Below are positions 46,370 to 56,469 of a stretch of 64,000 nt of DNA, piece after piece (positions within the stretch are counted from its first letter, which is position 1; every line of letters starts with the position of its first letter). Origin of the DNA: Pirellulaceae bacterium (GTDB taxonomy: Bacteria > Planctomycetota > Planctomycetia > Pirellulales > Pirellulaceae); the NCBI GenBank assembly GCA_023382975.1, contig JAHDXO010000001.1:399792-463791 (forward strand), read 5' to 3'. The translations under genes were made by a program, and so were the position numbers. The notes beneath the pieces were generated by a model, which worked only from the letters and a program-made list of their open reading frames with translations, did not search any database and was not told the DNA's origin.

Positions 46370-49342
46370 ATGGCCATTGTTGCAGAACGACCCAGCGTTC
46401 AACATCCTGTTGCGGAAGCCGAACCGAGTCGAAAGAGCCTGCACGTCGAACCCCGTTTCTGCCCTCGCGACGTGGCGGACCCGTTCGACACGGTTCAGTG
46501 GGAGTTGCGGTCGGCAGCGATCAAAGACGAGAACGGCGAAGTTCTATTCGAACAAACCGACTGCGAGATTCCGGCCGGTTGGAGCCAATTGGCGACGAAC
46601 GTCGTCGTCAGCAAGTATTTCTACGGCGAGAATGGAACGGACGAGCGGGAGCGCAGCGTCCGCGACCTGATTCACCGCGTCACCCGAACCATCGCCGATT
46701 GGGGCAAAGCGGATGGCTACTTCGTGACCGAGGAAGACGGTGAGAATTTCTACCGAGAACTGACTTGGCTCTGCTTGCATCAACACGGGGCATTCAATTC
46801 CCCCGTTTGGTTTAACGTTGGGCTTCACCACCGCTACGGGGTGCGGGGCGACAAGTGCAATTGGTACTACGACGTGATCGAACAGCGAGTGAAGCAGCCC
46901 GAGAATCCGTACGAGTTTCCTCAGGGTTCGGCTTGCTTCATTCAAAGCGTCGATGACAACATGGAAGACATCATGCGGCTGGCCACCAGCGAGGCCATGC
47001 TGTTCAAGTTCGGATCGGGGACGGGAACCGATCTTTCGACGCTCCGCTCGTGCCGGGAAAAACTGTCTGGTGGCGGCCGGCCGTCGGGTCCGCTGTCCTT
47101 CATGCGGGTCTACGATCAGATCGCAGCGGTCGTGAAATCCGGCGGCAAGACGCGCCGGGCGGCGAAGATGCAGTCGCTGAAGATTTGGCATCCGGACATT
47201 CTCGAATTCATCGAGTGCAAGTGGAAAGAAGAACGCAAGGCTCACACGCTGATCGCCAGCGGCCAGTACGAAGCGAATTTCAACGGCGAGGCGTACAGTT
47301 CGGTCTTGTTCCAGAACGCGAATCTCTCGGTTCGGCTGACGGACGAGTTCATGGAGACCGTCGAGAAGAACGGCAAGTGGACGACGCGCTGGGTATCCAG
47401 CTTGGCCAGCGGCGATCCCCCCGCCTACGAGGCCCGCTGGCTGTTGGACCGCATGGCCGAGTGCGCCTGGCAATGCGGCGATCCCGGCGTTCAGTACGAC
47501 ACGACGATCAATCGTTGGCACACCTGCCCCAACTCCGGCCGCATCAACGCCAGCAATCCGTGCAGCGAGTACATGTTCCTGGACAATACGGCGTGCAATT
47601 TGTCCAGTATCAATTTGATGAAGTTCCGGCGCCCGGACGGAACATTCGACGCACAGCGGTTCAAGGCCGCCTGCCGCTTGTTCTTCATCGCCCAGGAAAT
47701 CCTGGTCGACCATGCGAGCTATCCGACCGATCTGATCGCCGAGAACAGCCATTTGTACCGACCGCTGGGGCTGGGCTATTCGAATTTGGGCAGTCTCATC
47801 ATGTCGGCCGGCTTGGCCTACGATTCCGACGCGGCGCGAGGCCTGTGTGGGTCGGTCACCGCATTGTTGCACGGGGCCGCTAACTTGACCAGCGCCGAAT
47901 TGGCCGGGGTGGTCGGGCCATTCGAAGGCTATGCGGACAATCGCGAGCCGATGCTGCGGGTGATGCAGATGCACCGCGACGCGGTCGAGGCCATTGACGA
48001 AGCAGGGCCCAAGTATCTGAAGGACGCGGCGCGACAAGTCTGGGACCAAGTGCTTGTCGCCGGACGCCGACACGGGTTCCGCAACGCCCAGGCCACGGTG
48101 CTGGCGCCCACCGGCACCATCAGCTTTATGATGGACTGCGACACCACGGGCATCGAACCCGACATCGCGTTGGTCAAGTACAAGCAACTGGCCGGCGGCG
48201 GCATGTTGAAGATCGTGAACAAGACCGTGCCGCAGGCGCTGCGGTCGCTGGGCTACGACCAGGCGACCATGGAAGCGATCGTCAAATACATCGACCAGCA
48301 CGACACGATCGAGGGCACGTCGGATTTGAACGAAGAACATCTTTCGGTGTTCGATTGCGCCTTCAAACCGGCCAACGGCACGCGGAGCATTCCGTGGAAG
48401 GCCCACGTGCGGATGATGGCCGCCGCGCAACCGTTCCTCTCCGGCGCCATCTCCAAGACGGTCAACATGCCGGCGGAGACGACGCCCGCGGAGATCGCCG
48501 AAGCGTATCTCTGGGGCTGGCAGATGGGACTCAAGGCCCTGGCCATCTACCGGGACGGGTCGAAGCAGAGCCAGCCGCTATCGACCAGGAGCGAAGGAGA
48601 CAAGGCCGGCAAGGAGAAAGAGAAGGAGATCGTCTATCGCGTGCGCCGCGAGCGACTGCCCGACACGCGGAACTCAGTCACCCACAAGTTCAATGTCGGG
48701 GGTCACGAAGGTTACATCAACGTGGGCCTGTATCCCGACGGACGCCCAGGCGAGCTATTCATTACGATGGCCAAAGAGGGCAGCACGATCGGCGGCCTGA
48801 TGGACTGCTTCGGAACGGCGATTTCCATGAGCTTGCAGTACGGCGTGCCGCTGGAAGTTCTGGTCAACAAGTTCTCGCACACGCGGTTCGATCCGATGGG
48901 GCACACCACCAACCCGGAGATCCGCATCGCGAAAAGCGTCGTGGACTACATCTTCCGCTGGATGGGGATGAATTTCCTGAACGGTTACCGCGAAGCCAGC
49001 CAAGGTTTGCCGTTCAAGCAGGGCGGCGACGAGCAACAAACGGAAGTCGCCGCACCGGCGCCGCCGGTCGAGGAGGCTCGTGCCAAAAAGTCCGTCGAAC
49101 CGCACCCCGCGGGCAACGGCCGCGCGGCCAGCGGCAACGGCAAGATCGACCTGGAGATGCTCGAACGCGCCGGATTGGCGGTCCACGCCGAAGACGCATC
49201 CAACGCGACCTCGATCCGCAGCGAACAGTTCGCCCGTTTCCAGAGCGACGCCCCCGCTTGTGACAACTGCGGAGCGATCACCGTCCGCAACGGCAACTGC
49301 TACCTCTGCCACAATTGCGGCAACAGCATGGGCTGCTCGTAG
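46370..49342 (+). CDS. nrdJ: Adenosylcobalamin-dependent (class II) ribonucleotide reductase
   Basis: Converts ribonucleotides to deoxyribonucleotides using B12; it works with or without oxygen. A 990-aa protein; the ATG at 46370 is 7 nt after AAGGAG. Active-site features are GSACFIQSVDD (reducible Cys), FKFGSGTGTDLSTLRS, NPCSEYMFLD and NLSSINL (the Asn/Cys/Glu radical-site triad), and LAPTGTISFMMDCDTTGIEP. A Lys/Glu-rich linker leads to a C-terminal domain and a zinc-ribbon tail (CDNCGAITVRNGNCYLCHNC) ending in a Cys near the terminus that can shuttle electrons. Probably repressed by NrdR through the upstream boxes. Confidence 0.97.
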   Translation: MAIVAERPSVQHPVAEAEPSRKSLHVEPRFCPRDVADPFDTVQWELRSAAIKDENGEVLFEQTDCEIPAGWSQLATNVVVSKYFYGENGTDERERSVRDLIHRVTRTIADWGKADGYFVTEEDGENFYRELTWLCLHQHGAFNSPVWFNVGLHHRYGVRGDKCNWYYDVIEQRVKQPENPYEFPQGSACFIQSVDDNMEDIMRLATSEAMLFKFGSGTGTDLSTLRSCREKLSGGGRPSGPLSFMRVYDQIAAVVKSGGKTRRAAKMQSLKIWHPDILEFIECKWKEERKAHTLIASGQYEANFNGEAYSSVLFQNANLSVRLTDEFMETVEKNGKWTTRWVSSLASGDPPAYEARWLLDRMAECAWQCGDPGVQYDTTINRWHTCPNSGRINASNPCSEYMFLDNTACNLSSINLMKFRRPDGTFDAQRFKAACRLFFIAQEILVDHASYPTDLIAENSHLYRPLGLGYSNLGSLIMSAGLAYDSDAARGLCGSVTALLHGAANLTSAELAGVVGPFEGYADNREPMLRVMQMHRDAVEAIDEAGPKYLKDAARQVWDQVLVAGRRHGFRNAQATVLAPTGTISFMMDCDTTGIEPDIALVKYKQLAGGGMLKIVNKTVPQALRSLGYDQATMEAIVKYIDQHDTIEGTSDLNEEHLSVFDCAFKPANGTRSIPWKAHVRMMAAAQPFLSGAISKTVNMPAETTPAEIAEAYLWGWQMGLKALAIYRDGSKQSQPLSTRSEGDKAGKEKEKEIVYRVRRERLPDTRNSVTHKFNVGGHEGYINVGLYPDGRPGELFITMAKEGSTIGGLMDCFGTAISMSLQYGVPLEVLVNKFSHTRFDPMGHTTNPEIRIAKSVVDYIFRWMGMNFLNGYREASQGLPFKQGGDEQQTEVAAPAPPVEEARAKKSVEPHPAGNGRAASGNGKIDLEMLERAGLAVHAEDASNATSIRSEQFARFQSDAPACDNCGAITVRNGNCYLCHNCGNSMGCS

Positions 49343-49366
49343 TCGGGCGTTCAGACCGAATTTCCC

Positions 49367-49402
49367 AAACGCCGTCGGGTTCATTCCGGCGGCGTTTTTT
49401 TG
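49367..49402 (+). terminator. Intrinsic terminator after nrdJ
   Basis: A 12-base stem (AAACGCCGTCGG at 49367-49378 paired with CCGGCGGCGTTT at 49386-49397, one G-U pair), a 7-base loop, and a T-run reaching 49402. It begins 24 bases after the nrdJ stop. Confidence 0.9.
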
Positions 49403-49502
49403 TGGTCGGACGGCATCCCGCGGTAGCAAGCCGCTTGTTTTGCGACTACCATAGACGGGCGACGTTACCGATTTTTCTCCTTGACAACAGGAAAGGTCAG
49501 CC

Positions 49503-50447
49503 ATGACAAGGACTCTGGTACTGTACGCCTCATGTCTGCTGTTGCTCTGCCCGGTCGCGCTGCCTGCGGCATCGTTCGATTTGCAGCGGGACGAGGATGG
49601 CGTTACGGTCAAGTACGATGGCAAATTGCTGACGCGATACGTGATCAAGTCCGGTAACAAGCCCATTCTGTGGCCCCTGATCGGGCCTCACGGGGAAGAG
49701 TTGACGCGCGGTTATCCGATGCGCGAAGCGACTCCGGACGAGCGTCAGGATCACATTCACCACCGCTCGCTGTGGTTCACGCACGGCGATGTGAACGGGG
49801 TGAGCTTCTGGCACGAGGCGGCCGGAACCGGCGAAATCGTCCATCGCGAGTTTGTCAAGGTCGAGGGCGGAGAGAATCCCGTGATCGTGACCCGCAACGA
49901 CTGGCTCGCTCCCGGCGGCAAGCGTTTGTGCGCCGACGAACGAACGTTCACCTTCGGCGTCGACGGGCCGAACCGCTGGATCGACATGGATCTCAAGATC
50001 ACGGCCACCGACGAAGCAGTCACGTTCGGCGACACGAAGGAGGGCAGCGGGGGCGTCCGCGTGGCAGGGACCATGAAGGTGGATGCCAAACTTGGGGGCA
50101 AGATCGTCAACAGCGAGGGTCAGACGGACGGCGAGGCATGGGGCAAACCAGCCGCTTGGTGCGACTACCACGGACCGGTTCAAGGCAACGTGGTGGGGAT
50201 CGCCATCATGAACCATCCCCGCAGCTTCCGCTTCCCGACGCACTGGCATGTCAGAACATACGGCCTGTTCACCGCCAACCCGTTCGGCATCGCCGACTTT
50301 ACCAAGGGCCCCAAGGGCGCCGGCAACCATACCCTTCAACCGGGCGAGTCCTTTACGCTAAACTACCGCTTCTACATTCACGCGGGCGATGAGAAGGACG
50401 GCAAAGTCGCCGAAGCGTTCGCAAAGTACTCGGAAACGGAAAAGTAG
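49503..50447 (+). CDS. DUF6807 / PmoA-family exported protein
   Basis: A 314-aa protein with a signal peptide (VLYASCLLLLCPVALPAASF) and an AGGAAAGG ribosome site. Family pattern: RYVIKSGNKPILWPLIGPHG, DHIHHRSLWFTHGDVNGVSF, the central WIDMDLKITATDEAVTFGDT, GIAIMNHPRSFRFPTHWHVR and LFTANPFGIADFTKG. The His-rich segments suggest a metal or sugar-epimerase-like fold, but no activity is proven. Planctomycetes carry many copies, often near sugar-metabolism genes. Here it is followed 13 nt later by ftsH. Confidence 0.88.
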   Translation: MTRTLVLYASCLLLLCPVALPAASFDLQRDEDGVTVKYDGKLLTRYVIKSGNKPILWPLIGPHGEELTRGYPMREATPDERQDHIHHRSLWFTHGDVNGVSFWHEAAGTGEIVHREFVKVEGGENPVIVTRNDWLAPGGKRLCADERTFTFGVDGPNRWIDMDLKITATDEAVTFGDTKEGSGGVRVAGTMKVDAKLGGKIVNSEGQTDGEAWGKPAAWCDYHGPVQGNVVGIAIMNHPRSFRFPTHWHVRTYGLFTANPFGIADFTKGPKGAGNHTLQPGESFTLNYRFYIHAGDEKDGKVAEAFAKYSETEK

Positions 50448-50460
50448 AAGGTAGCCAACG

Positions 50461-52509
<2,049 letters not shown>

Positions 52510-52521
52510 CGGAGAGCGCTC

Positions 52522-54294
52522 ATGGCCGATCTGATCGCGCAGGGCGTGGCTCCCGAACACCGCTGGCGGCGAACCTTGCCGCTGGATCGTTCGTGCATCC
52601 TCGGTCGCGATCCGGACGTTTGGCATGTCTCTTGGGATCACTGGATTTCGAAACGTCACGCCGAACTCTGCTGGCGCAACGATCAACTGGAAGTCCTCCG
52701 ATTGCCCCAGTCCCGCAATCCGATCTTTGTCCGCGGCCAGCAAGCCGACCAGTTTGCGATCCGCCCCGGCGAACACTTCGTCATCGGCCAGACAACGTTC
52801 TCCCTGACCAGCAGCCGCGTCCGCATGTCGCTTCATCTGCCCGAACCGATGACGGAGCAGACGTTCAGCGCACAATCGCTTCAAGCCTTTCGTTTCCGCA
52901 ACGCCGATCAGCGGATCGACGTGCTAAGCCGGATCCCGGGCATCATCACCGGAGCCGAGAGCGAGCAGGAAATGTTCGTGCGATTGGCCAGCATCCTGCT
53001 CAGCGGCATCCCGCAGAGCAACGCGCTGGCGCTGGTCGTCGTGGACGACACGGCACGGGAGCAACCGGTGCGCGTGCTGCACTGGGACCAGCGCCGGGTC
53101 TCCGAGAATGATTTCCAGCCGAGCGAGACACTGATCCGTCAGGCCGTGCATACCGGGGAAAGCGTTGTGCATGTCTGGGGGGCGCCGGAACTGTCCTCGG
53201 AGGACGGCGACGAGAATTCGCAAACGGATTGGGCCTATTGCACTCCGATTCCGGGCCAGATCAATCGGGGCTGGGCGATCTATGTCACCGGGCATTTCCG
53301 AGAACGTCACTCGACCATCGGCGAACCGGTCACCGAATTGCGCGACGACTTGAAATTCACCGAGGTGGTCGCGTCGACACTCGGCAATACCAGGCAGTCG
53401 CGTTGGCTGGAACGTCGCCAGGCCAGTTTGACACAGTTCTTCTCGCCGGTCGTGCTGGAAGCGATCGCTGGCCGCGACCCGGACCAAGTGCTCGCGCCCT
53501 GCGAAACCGAAGTTTCCGTGCTGTTCTGCGATCTGCGAGGCTTCGCGCGGCATTCGGAACACTCGGCCGACGATCTGCTGGGGCTGTTGCGGCGCGTCAG
53601 CGGCGCCTTGGGCGTCATGACGCGCTGCATCCTGGAGCAAGGCGGCGTGGTCGGCGATTTTCACGGCGACGCCGCGATGGGTTTCTGGGGCTGGCCGCTG
53701 GCTCAACCCGATGCCGTCCAGCGAGCCTGCCGAGCGGCCTTGGCCATCCGGTCCGAATTCGTTGGCGCCTCGACGATGGCCGCCCATCCGTTGGCCGATT
53801 TCCGCATCGGCATGGGCTTGGCCAGCGGCCCCGCCGTCGCGGGCAGGATCGGCACGGCTGATCAAGTCAAGGTCACGGTGTTCGGTCCCGTCGTCAACCG
53901 CGCCGCGCGGCTCGAGGGCATGACCAAGCGACTGCACGCCCCGATCCTGTTGGACAAAGCGACCGCGACGGCGATCCGCGACCAGTTTCCGTCGGACGAA
54001 GTCCGGTTGCGGCGGGTTGCCGTCGTTCAACCGTATGGAATGGACATCCCGCTGGAAGTGCATGAGCTGCTGCCGCCCGAGGCCCAGTACCCGCAGTTGC
54101 CCGACGAGGCGATCCGTTGGTACGAAGAAGCGCTGGATGCGATGCTGGACGGGCGCTGGCAGGAATCCTTGCAACTGCTGCACCGGGTTCCCGCCGAAGA
54201 TCAAGTCAAGGACTTCCTGACCGTCTTCATCGCCCGCCACGACCGCATTCCCCCCGCCGACTGGGACGGCGTCATTCCGCTGTCCTCGAAATGA
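52522..54294 (+). CDS. FHA-GAF-class III nucleotide cyclase
   Basis: A 590-aa cytoplasmic signalling protein. The FHA domain is at residues ~20-95 (CILGRDPDVWHVSWDHWISK, RHAEL), with the Gly-Arg and Ser-x-x-His features that bind phosphothreonine. A GAF-like domain follows (~130-290, IPQSNALALVVVDDTAREQP; DWAYCTPIPGQINRGWAIYV). A C-terminal class III cyclase domain (~325-500) contains VSVLFCDLRGFARHSE (metal Asp) and VVGDFHGDAAMGFWGWP (second metal Asp), plus RIGMGLASGPAVAGRIGTAD and VFGPVVNRAARLEGM. The substrate could be ATP or GTP; I cannot decide. A short C-terminal helical tail ends it. It starts 12 nt after ftsH and is probably co-transcribed. Confidence 0.92.
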   Translation: MADLIAQGVAPEHRWRRTLPLDRSCILGRDPDVWHVSWDHWISKRHAELCWRNDQLEVLRLPQSRNPIFVRGQQADQFAIRPGEHFVIGQTTFSLTSSRVRMSLHLPEPMTEQTFSAQSLQAFRFRNADQRIDVLSRIPGIITGAESEQEMFVRLASILLSGIPQSNALALVVVDDTAREQPVRVLHWDQRRVSENDFQPSETLIRQAVHTGESVVHVWGAPELSSEDGDENSQTDWAYCTPIPGQINRGWAIYVTGHFRERHSTIGEPVTELRDDLKFTEVVASTLGNTRQSRWLERRQASLTQFFSPVVLEAIAGRDPDQVLAPCETEVSVLFCDLRGFARHSEHSADDLLGLLRRVSGALGVMTRCILEQGGVVGDFHGDAAMGFWGWPLAQPDAVQRACRAALAIRSEFVGASTMAAHPLADFRIGMGLASGPAVAGRIGTADQVKVTVFGPVVNRAARLEGMTKRLHAPILLDKATATAIRDQFPSDEVRLRRVAVVQPYGMDIPLEVHELLPPEAQYPQLPDEAIRWYEEALDAMLDGRWQESLQLLHRVPAEDQVKDFLTVFIARHDRIPPADWDGVIPLSSK

Positions 54295-54399
54295 AGAACG
54301 TGTGTTTTGGCCCAAGCGGACGTTACGTCTTTGCGACGAGTTCGTCGGCGTTCGCACAGGCCGAATTGAGCTGACCCGGATTATTCACGGGGGCGCGTT

Positions 54400-54454
54400 G
54401 TAGCACAGGCAGCTTGCCTGTGTTCCCCAAATACAGGCTGGCAGCCTGTACTAC
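54400..54454. repeat. Pair of facing palindromic repeats downstream of the cyclase gene
   Basis: The first reads TAGCACAGGCAGCTTGCCTGT (54401-54421), an inverted repeat with stem ACAGGC. The second (54433-54447) is CAGGCTGGCAGCCTG, the reverse complement of the core found at 10510 and 37631. The pair faces in opposite orientations 10 bases apart, so the two can also fold on each other. Confidence 0.75.
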
Positions 54455-54540
54455 AGCCCCGCGGTGCATTTCGTGAATATTCCGGGCGAGGGTTTCGAGC
54501 AGTTTGGCGATGCGGTCCTGCCAGGTCTTAAACCAGGCCT

Positions 54541-54680
54541 CACCATGTCACCACGCTGCTCGTCAGCGTGGAACGGTGTTCACAACCAGAGACGCGATCC
54601 AATCCTCTTGCACCACTTCACCACGCTGCTCGCCAGCGTGGAACGGTGTTCACAACCAGAGACGCGATCCAATCCTCTTG
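54541..54680 (+). repeat. Tandem 70-bp direct repeat carrying CTYGY-loop palindromes
   Basis: Units 54541-54610 and 54611-54680 are 70 bases each and differ at three positions. Each holds CCACGCTG-CTCG(T/C)-CAGCGTGG, an 8-bp stem with a five-base loop, then CGGTGTTCACAACCAGA as a conserved tail. Confidence 0.85.
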
Positions 54681-54930
54681 CCATCCGCCACTGCCCGGCT
54701 CGCCCGGGTAGGGCGATGTTCCCAAGCTGCGGCGAACGGGAAGATCGCTCGACAGAGGCGAGCATCGTGGTAGCGAAGAGGGTCCTGCCGGCGTCTCCGG
54801 GCCACGGCGGGGCTTGTCCCCGTCGAGCCGATGTTCAACACCAGCTCGCGGCTCCACCCGGCGCCCCCTCGGCCACCACGCTGCTTGCCGGCGTGGGGCC
54901 ATGTTCAGAAACAGATCCGGACTTGGCCCA
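54681..54930 (+). repeat. Further diverged palindromes of the CTYGY-loop family, left of the transposase-like gene
   Basis: At least four more members. CCCGG-CTCGC-CCGGG near 54694-54708 has tail GCGATGTTC. A degenerate inverted-orientation copy around 54743-54770 has loop CTCGC on the other strand. CGGCGGGG-CTTGT-CCCCGTCG near 54805-54825 has tail CGATGTTCAACACCAG. CCACGCTG-CTTGC-CGGCGTGG near 54876-54896 has tail CCATGTTCAGAAACAGA. The stems differ; the loops and tails are shared. No gene is in 54295-55048. Confidence 0.75.
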
Positions 54931-55048
54931 GCTTGGATCTCCAAGAAATCTCCCGTCGGGCGCTCAGGCCCGCCTTGCCCCAAGAACGTTTTGTTCCGAT
55001 CATACCATACATCCTCTGTCCCTCTCTGGTTCGGCCCGATCGAGACCC

Positions 55049-55828
55049 ATGTCCAATTCGCAGCCGCTGTACACTCGCGACAACTGCCGATTTTCCTGCC
55101 CGTTGCAGTGGGGATTGACGATCTTCTGGCGCCAACCGGAGCCTGACGATCTTTGGTTCCAAGAACTCGCAGCGGCCACCGAGCCCGACGGGATACGTCT
55201 GCTGAAGCACCAGTTCCCGGAGCCTAGCATCAGCCAATTCGCGATCAGTACCCAGCCGCACGTTTCTCAGTTGCTGGTGGTGCAACGGGTCAAGGGCCGC
55301 TTGCAGCACCTGGTTCGGCAGCGCCTGCCCAAAGCGTTTCACGGCAACTACGCGATCCGCAGCGTCGGGCACGTCACTCGGGAGTGCATCGAGGCGTATG
55401 TCGCTGACCAATTGGGCCATCACCAGATGGCTGACGTCCGGATCCAGGCTCGATTCGCGCGATATCAGATCGAACGCTCAGAGGTGGACCTGTCGCAATC
55501 GCAGCGGACGTCGCACGGCATGTACTGGTACAACCTGCACGTCGTGCTGGTCCACCGGGAACGCTGGATGGAAGTGAGGGGCGACGTGTTGCAGCGAGTT
55601 CACAACATGGTCCTGAGGGCCTGCGAGGCGAAGGGGTATCGCTTGTCCCGCGGGGGGATACTGGCCGATCATGTGCATCTGGTGTTGGGCTGTCCCATCG
55701 CAGCCGCGCCGGACGAAGTGCTCTTGGGGCTCTTGAACAACCTGGCGTTCGCGCAGGGCATGCGGCCGGTCTATCAGTTCGGCGGATTCGTGGGGACGGT
55801 GGGCGAGTACACCACCAACGCGTGGTGA
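55049..55828 (+). CDS. REP-associated tyrosine transposase-like protein (Y1/HUH), two-domain form
   Basis: A 259-aa protein from the ATG at 55049. The C-terminal half is an IS200/RAYT-type Y1 domain: SHGMYWYNLHVVLVHRERWM, VLQRVHNMVLRACEAKGYRL and GILADHVHLVLGCPI with the HUH-type motif H208-V-H210; the nucleophile tyrosine is probably Y242 or Y254 (VYQFGGFVGTVGEY). The N-terminal half looks like the second part of another Y1 domain (VVQRVKGRLQHLVRQRLPKA, NYAIRSVGHVTRECIEAYVA) whose HUH motif is gone (AISTQPHVSQ). RAYTs cut and join single-stranded DNA at REP palindromes. Palindrome families flank this gene on both sides, and its last codons lie in a palindrome. No insertion-sequence ends with target duplication are seen. 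Confidence 0.82.
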   Translation: MSNSQPLYTRDNCRFSCPLQWGLTIFWRQPEPDDLWFQELAAATEPDGIRLLKHQFPEPSISQFAISTQPHVSQLLVVQRVKGRLQHLVRQRLPKAFHGNYAIRSVGHVTRECIEAYVADQLGHHQMADVRIQARFARYQIERSEVDLSQSQRTSHGMYWYNLHVVLVHRERWMEVRGDVLQRVHNMVLRACEAKGYRLSRGGILADHVHLVLGCPIAAAPDEVLLGLLNNLAFAQGMRPVYQFGGFVGTVGEYTTNAW

Positions 55829-56040
55829 CGGGCTTTTTGGAAGCGGGCCGCTTCTGGTTGTGAACATCGCTCGACGGAGGCGAGCTCCGTCGTGGCGGGA
55901 TTTTTTTCATGCAGGCCGATTCTGGTGCTGAACACCGCACCACGTTGGCAAGCAACGTGGTGGCGGGCTTTATGGAAGCGGGCCGCTTCTGGTGCTGAAC
56001 ATCGCTCGACGGAGGCGAACTCCGTCGTGGCGGGATTCAC
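55829..56040 (-). repeat. Three inward-facing CTYGY-loop palindromes right of the transposase-like gene
   Basis: Read on the minus strand, stems and loops are: CGACGGAG-CTCGC-CTCCGTCG (55872-55892), ACCACGTTG-CTTGC-CAACGTGGT (55939-55961) and CGACGGAG-TTCGC-CTCCGTCG (56007-56027). Each is followed by GATGTTCA or GGTGTTCA, then (A/G)nACCAGAA and a short GC palindrome (AGCGGCCCGCT). The orientation is opposite to most copies on the left, so tails point toward the gene from both sides. Confidence 0.85.
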
Positions 56041-56103
56041 CGTCACCAGAAGTTCTGTTTCGTCCATCCGACGCGATTTTCTCGGAGAAACCGTCCGCCC
56101 TCG

Positions 56104-56370
56104 TCAGCCGCGCACGGCCCGTTCGATTTCTTCGACGCTGGGGTCGCCGCCGGGGCGGGTTTTGCGCATGAAGTTCAGGACGCGTTCGTGCAGCGTCTCC
56201 TGGTCCACGTCTCGTAGGCGGTCGCTGAAGAAGGCGAGCGTTTCCTGCTGAGCGATGGCGGCCGCGAGGGTGGCATTGATGAAACCGTTGAGCGATACGC
56301 CCTGCTCGCCGGCCAATTGCTGAGCCTTTTTCTTCAAATCATCTGGCATGCGAAGCGACAAAGTTGCCAT
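56104..56370 (-). CDS. Ribbon-helix-helix protein (HicB/antitoxin-like), no toxin partner seen
   Basis: An 88-aa protein. The N-terminus ATLSLRMPDDLKKKAQQLAG with GVSLNGFINATLAAAIAQ is a typical ribbon-helix-helix DNA-binding fold (one beta strand, then two helices). The C-terminal helix (DRLRDVDQETLHERVLNFMR) could contact a toxin. Such proteins usually autoregulate a toxin-antitoxin operon, but the next gene on this strand is the restriction-modification enzyme upstream and no small toxin frame is adjacent. It starts 99 nt after that gene's stop and could regulate it instead. Confidence 0.8.
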   Translation of the reverse strand: MATLSLRMPDDLKKKAQQLAGEQGVSLNGFINATLAAAIAQQETLAFFSDRLRDVDQETLHERVLNFMRKTRPGGDPSVEEIERAVRG

Positions 56371-56469
56371 CCTTCTATCCTCACTGGTAGCGGGCCAAAA
56401 GCTCTGCGGATGAAAAGAGAAAGCGAATGTTGGTTGGGAGATGCGGGTGTCGTCGGAGGTTGCCGCGAT

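Noticed and set aside
46544..48430. A long minus-strand frame opposite nrdJ, and a similar one at 43820-45271 opposite the YTV gene
   Set aside because: Both lie opposite unmistakable genes and have low-complexity Arg/Gly/His-rich translations.
54541..54930. Possible CRISPR array, because of the closely spaced repeats
   Set aside because: The repeats are not evenly spaced, differ in stem sequence, change orientation, and lack unique spacers of constant length or cas genes.
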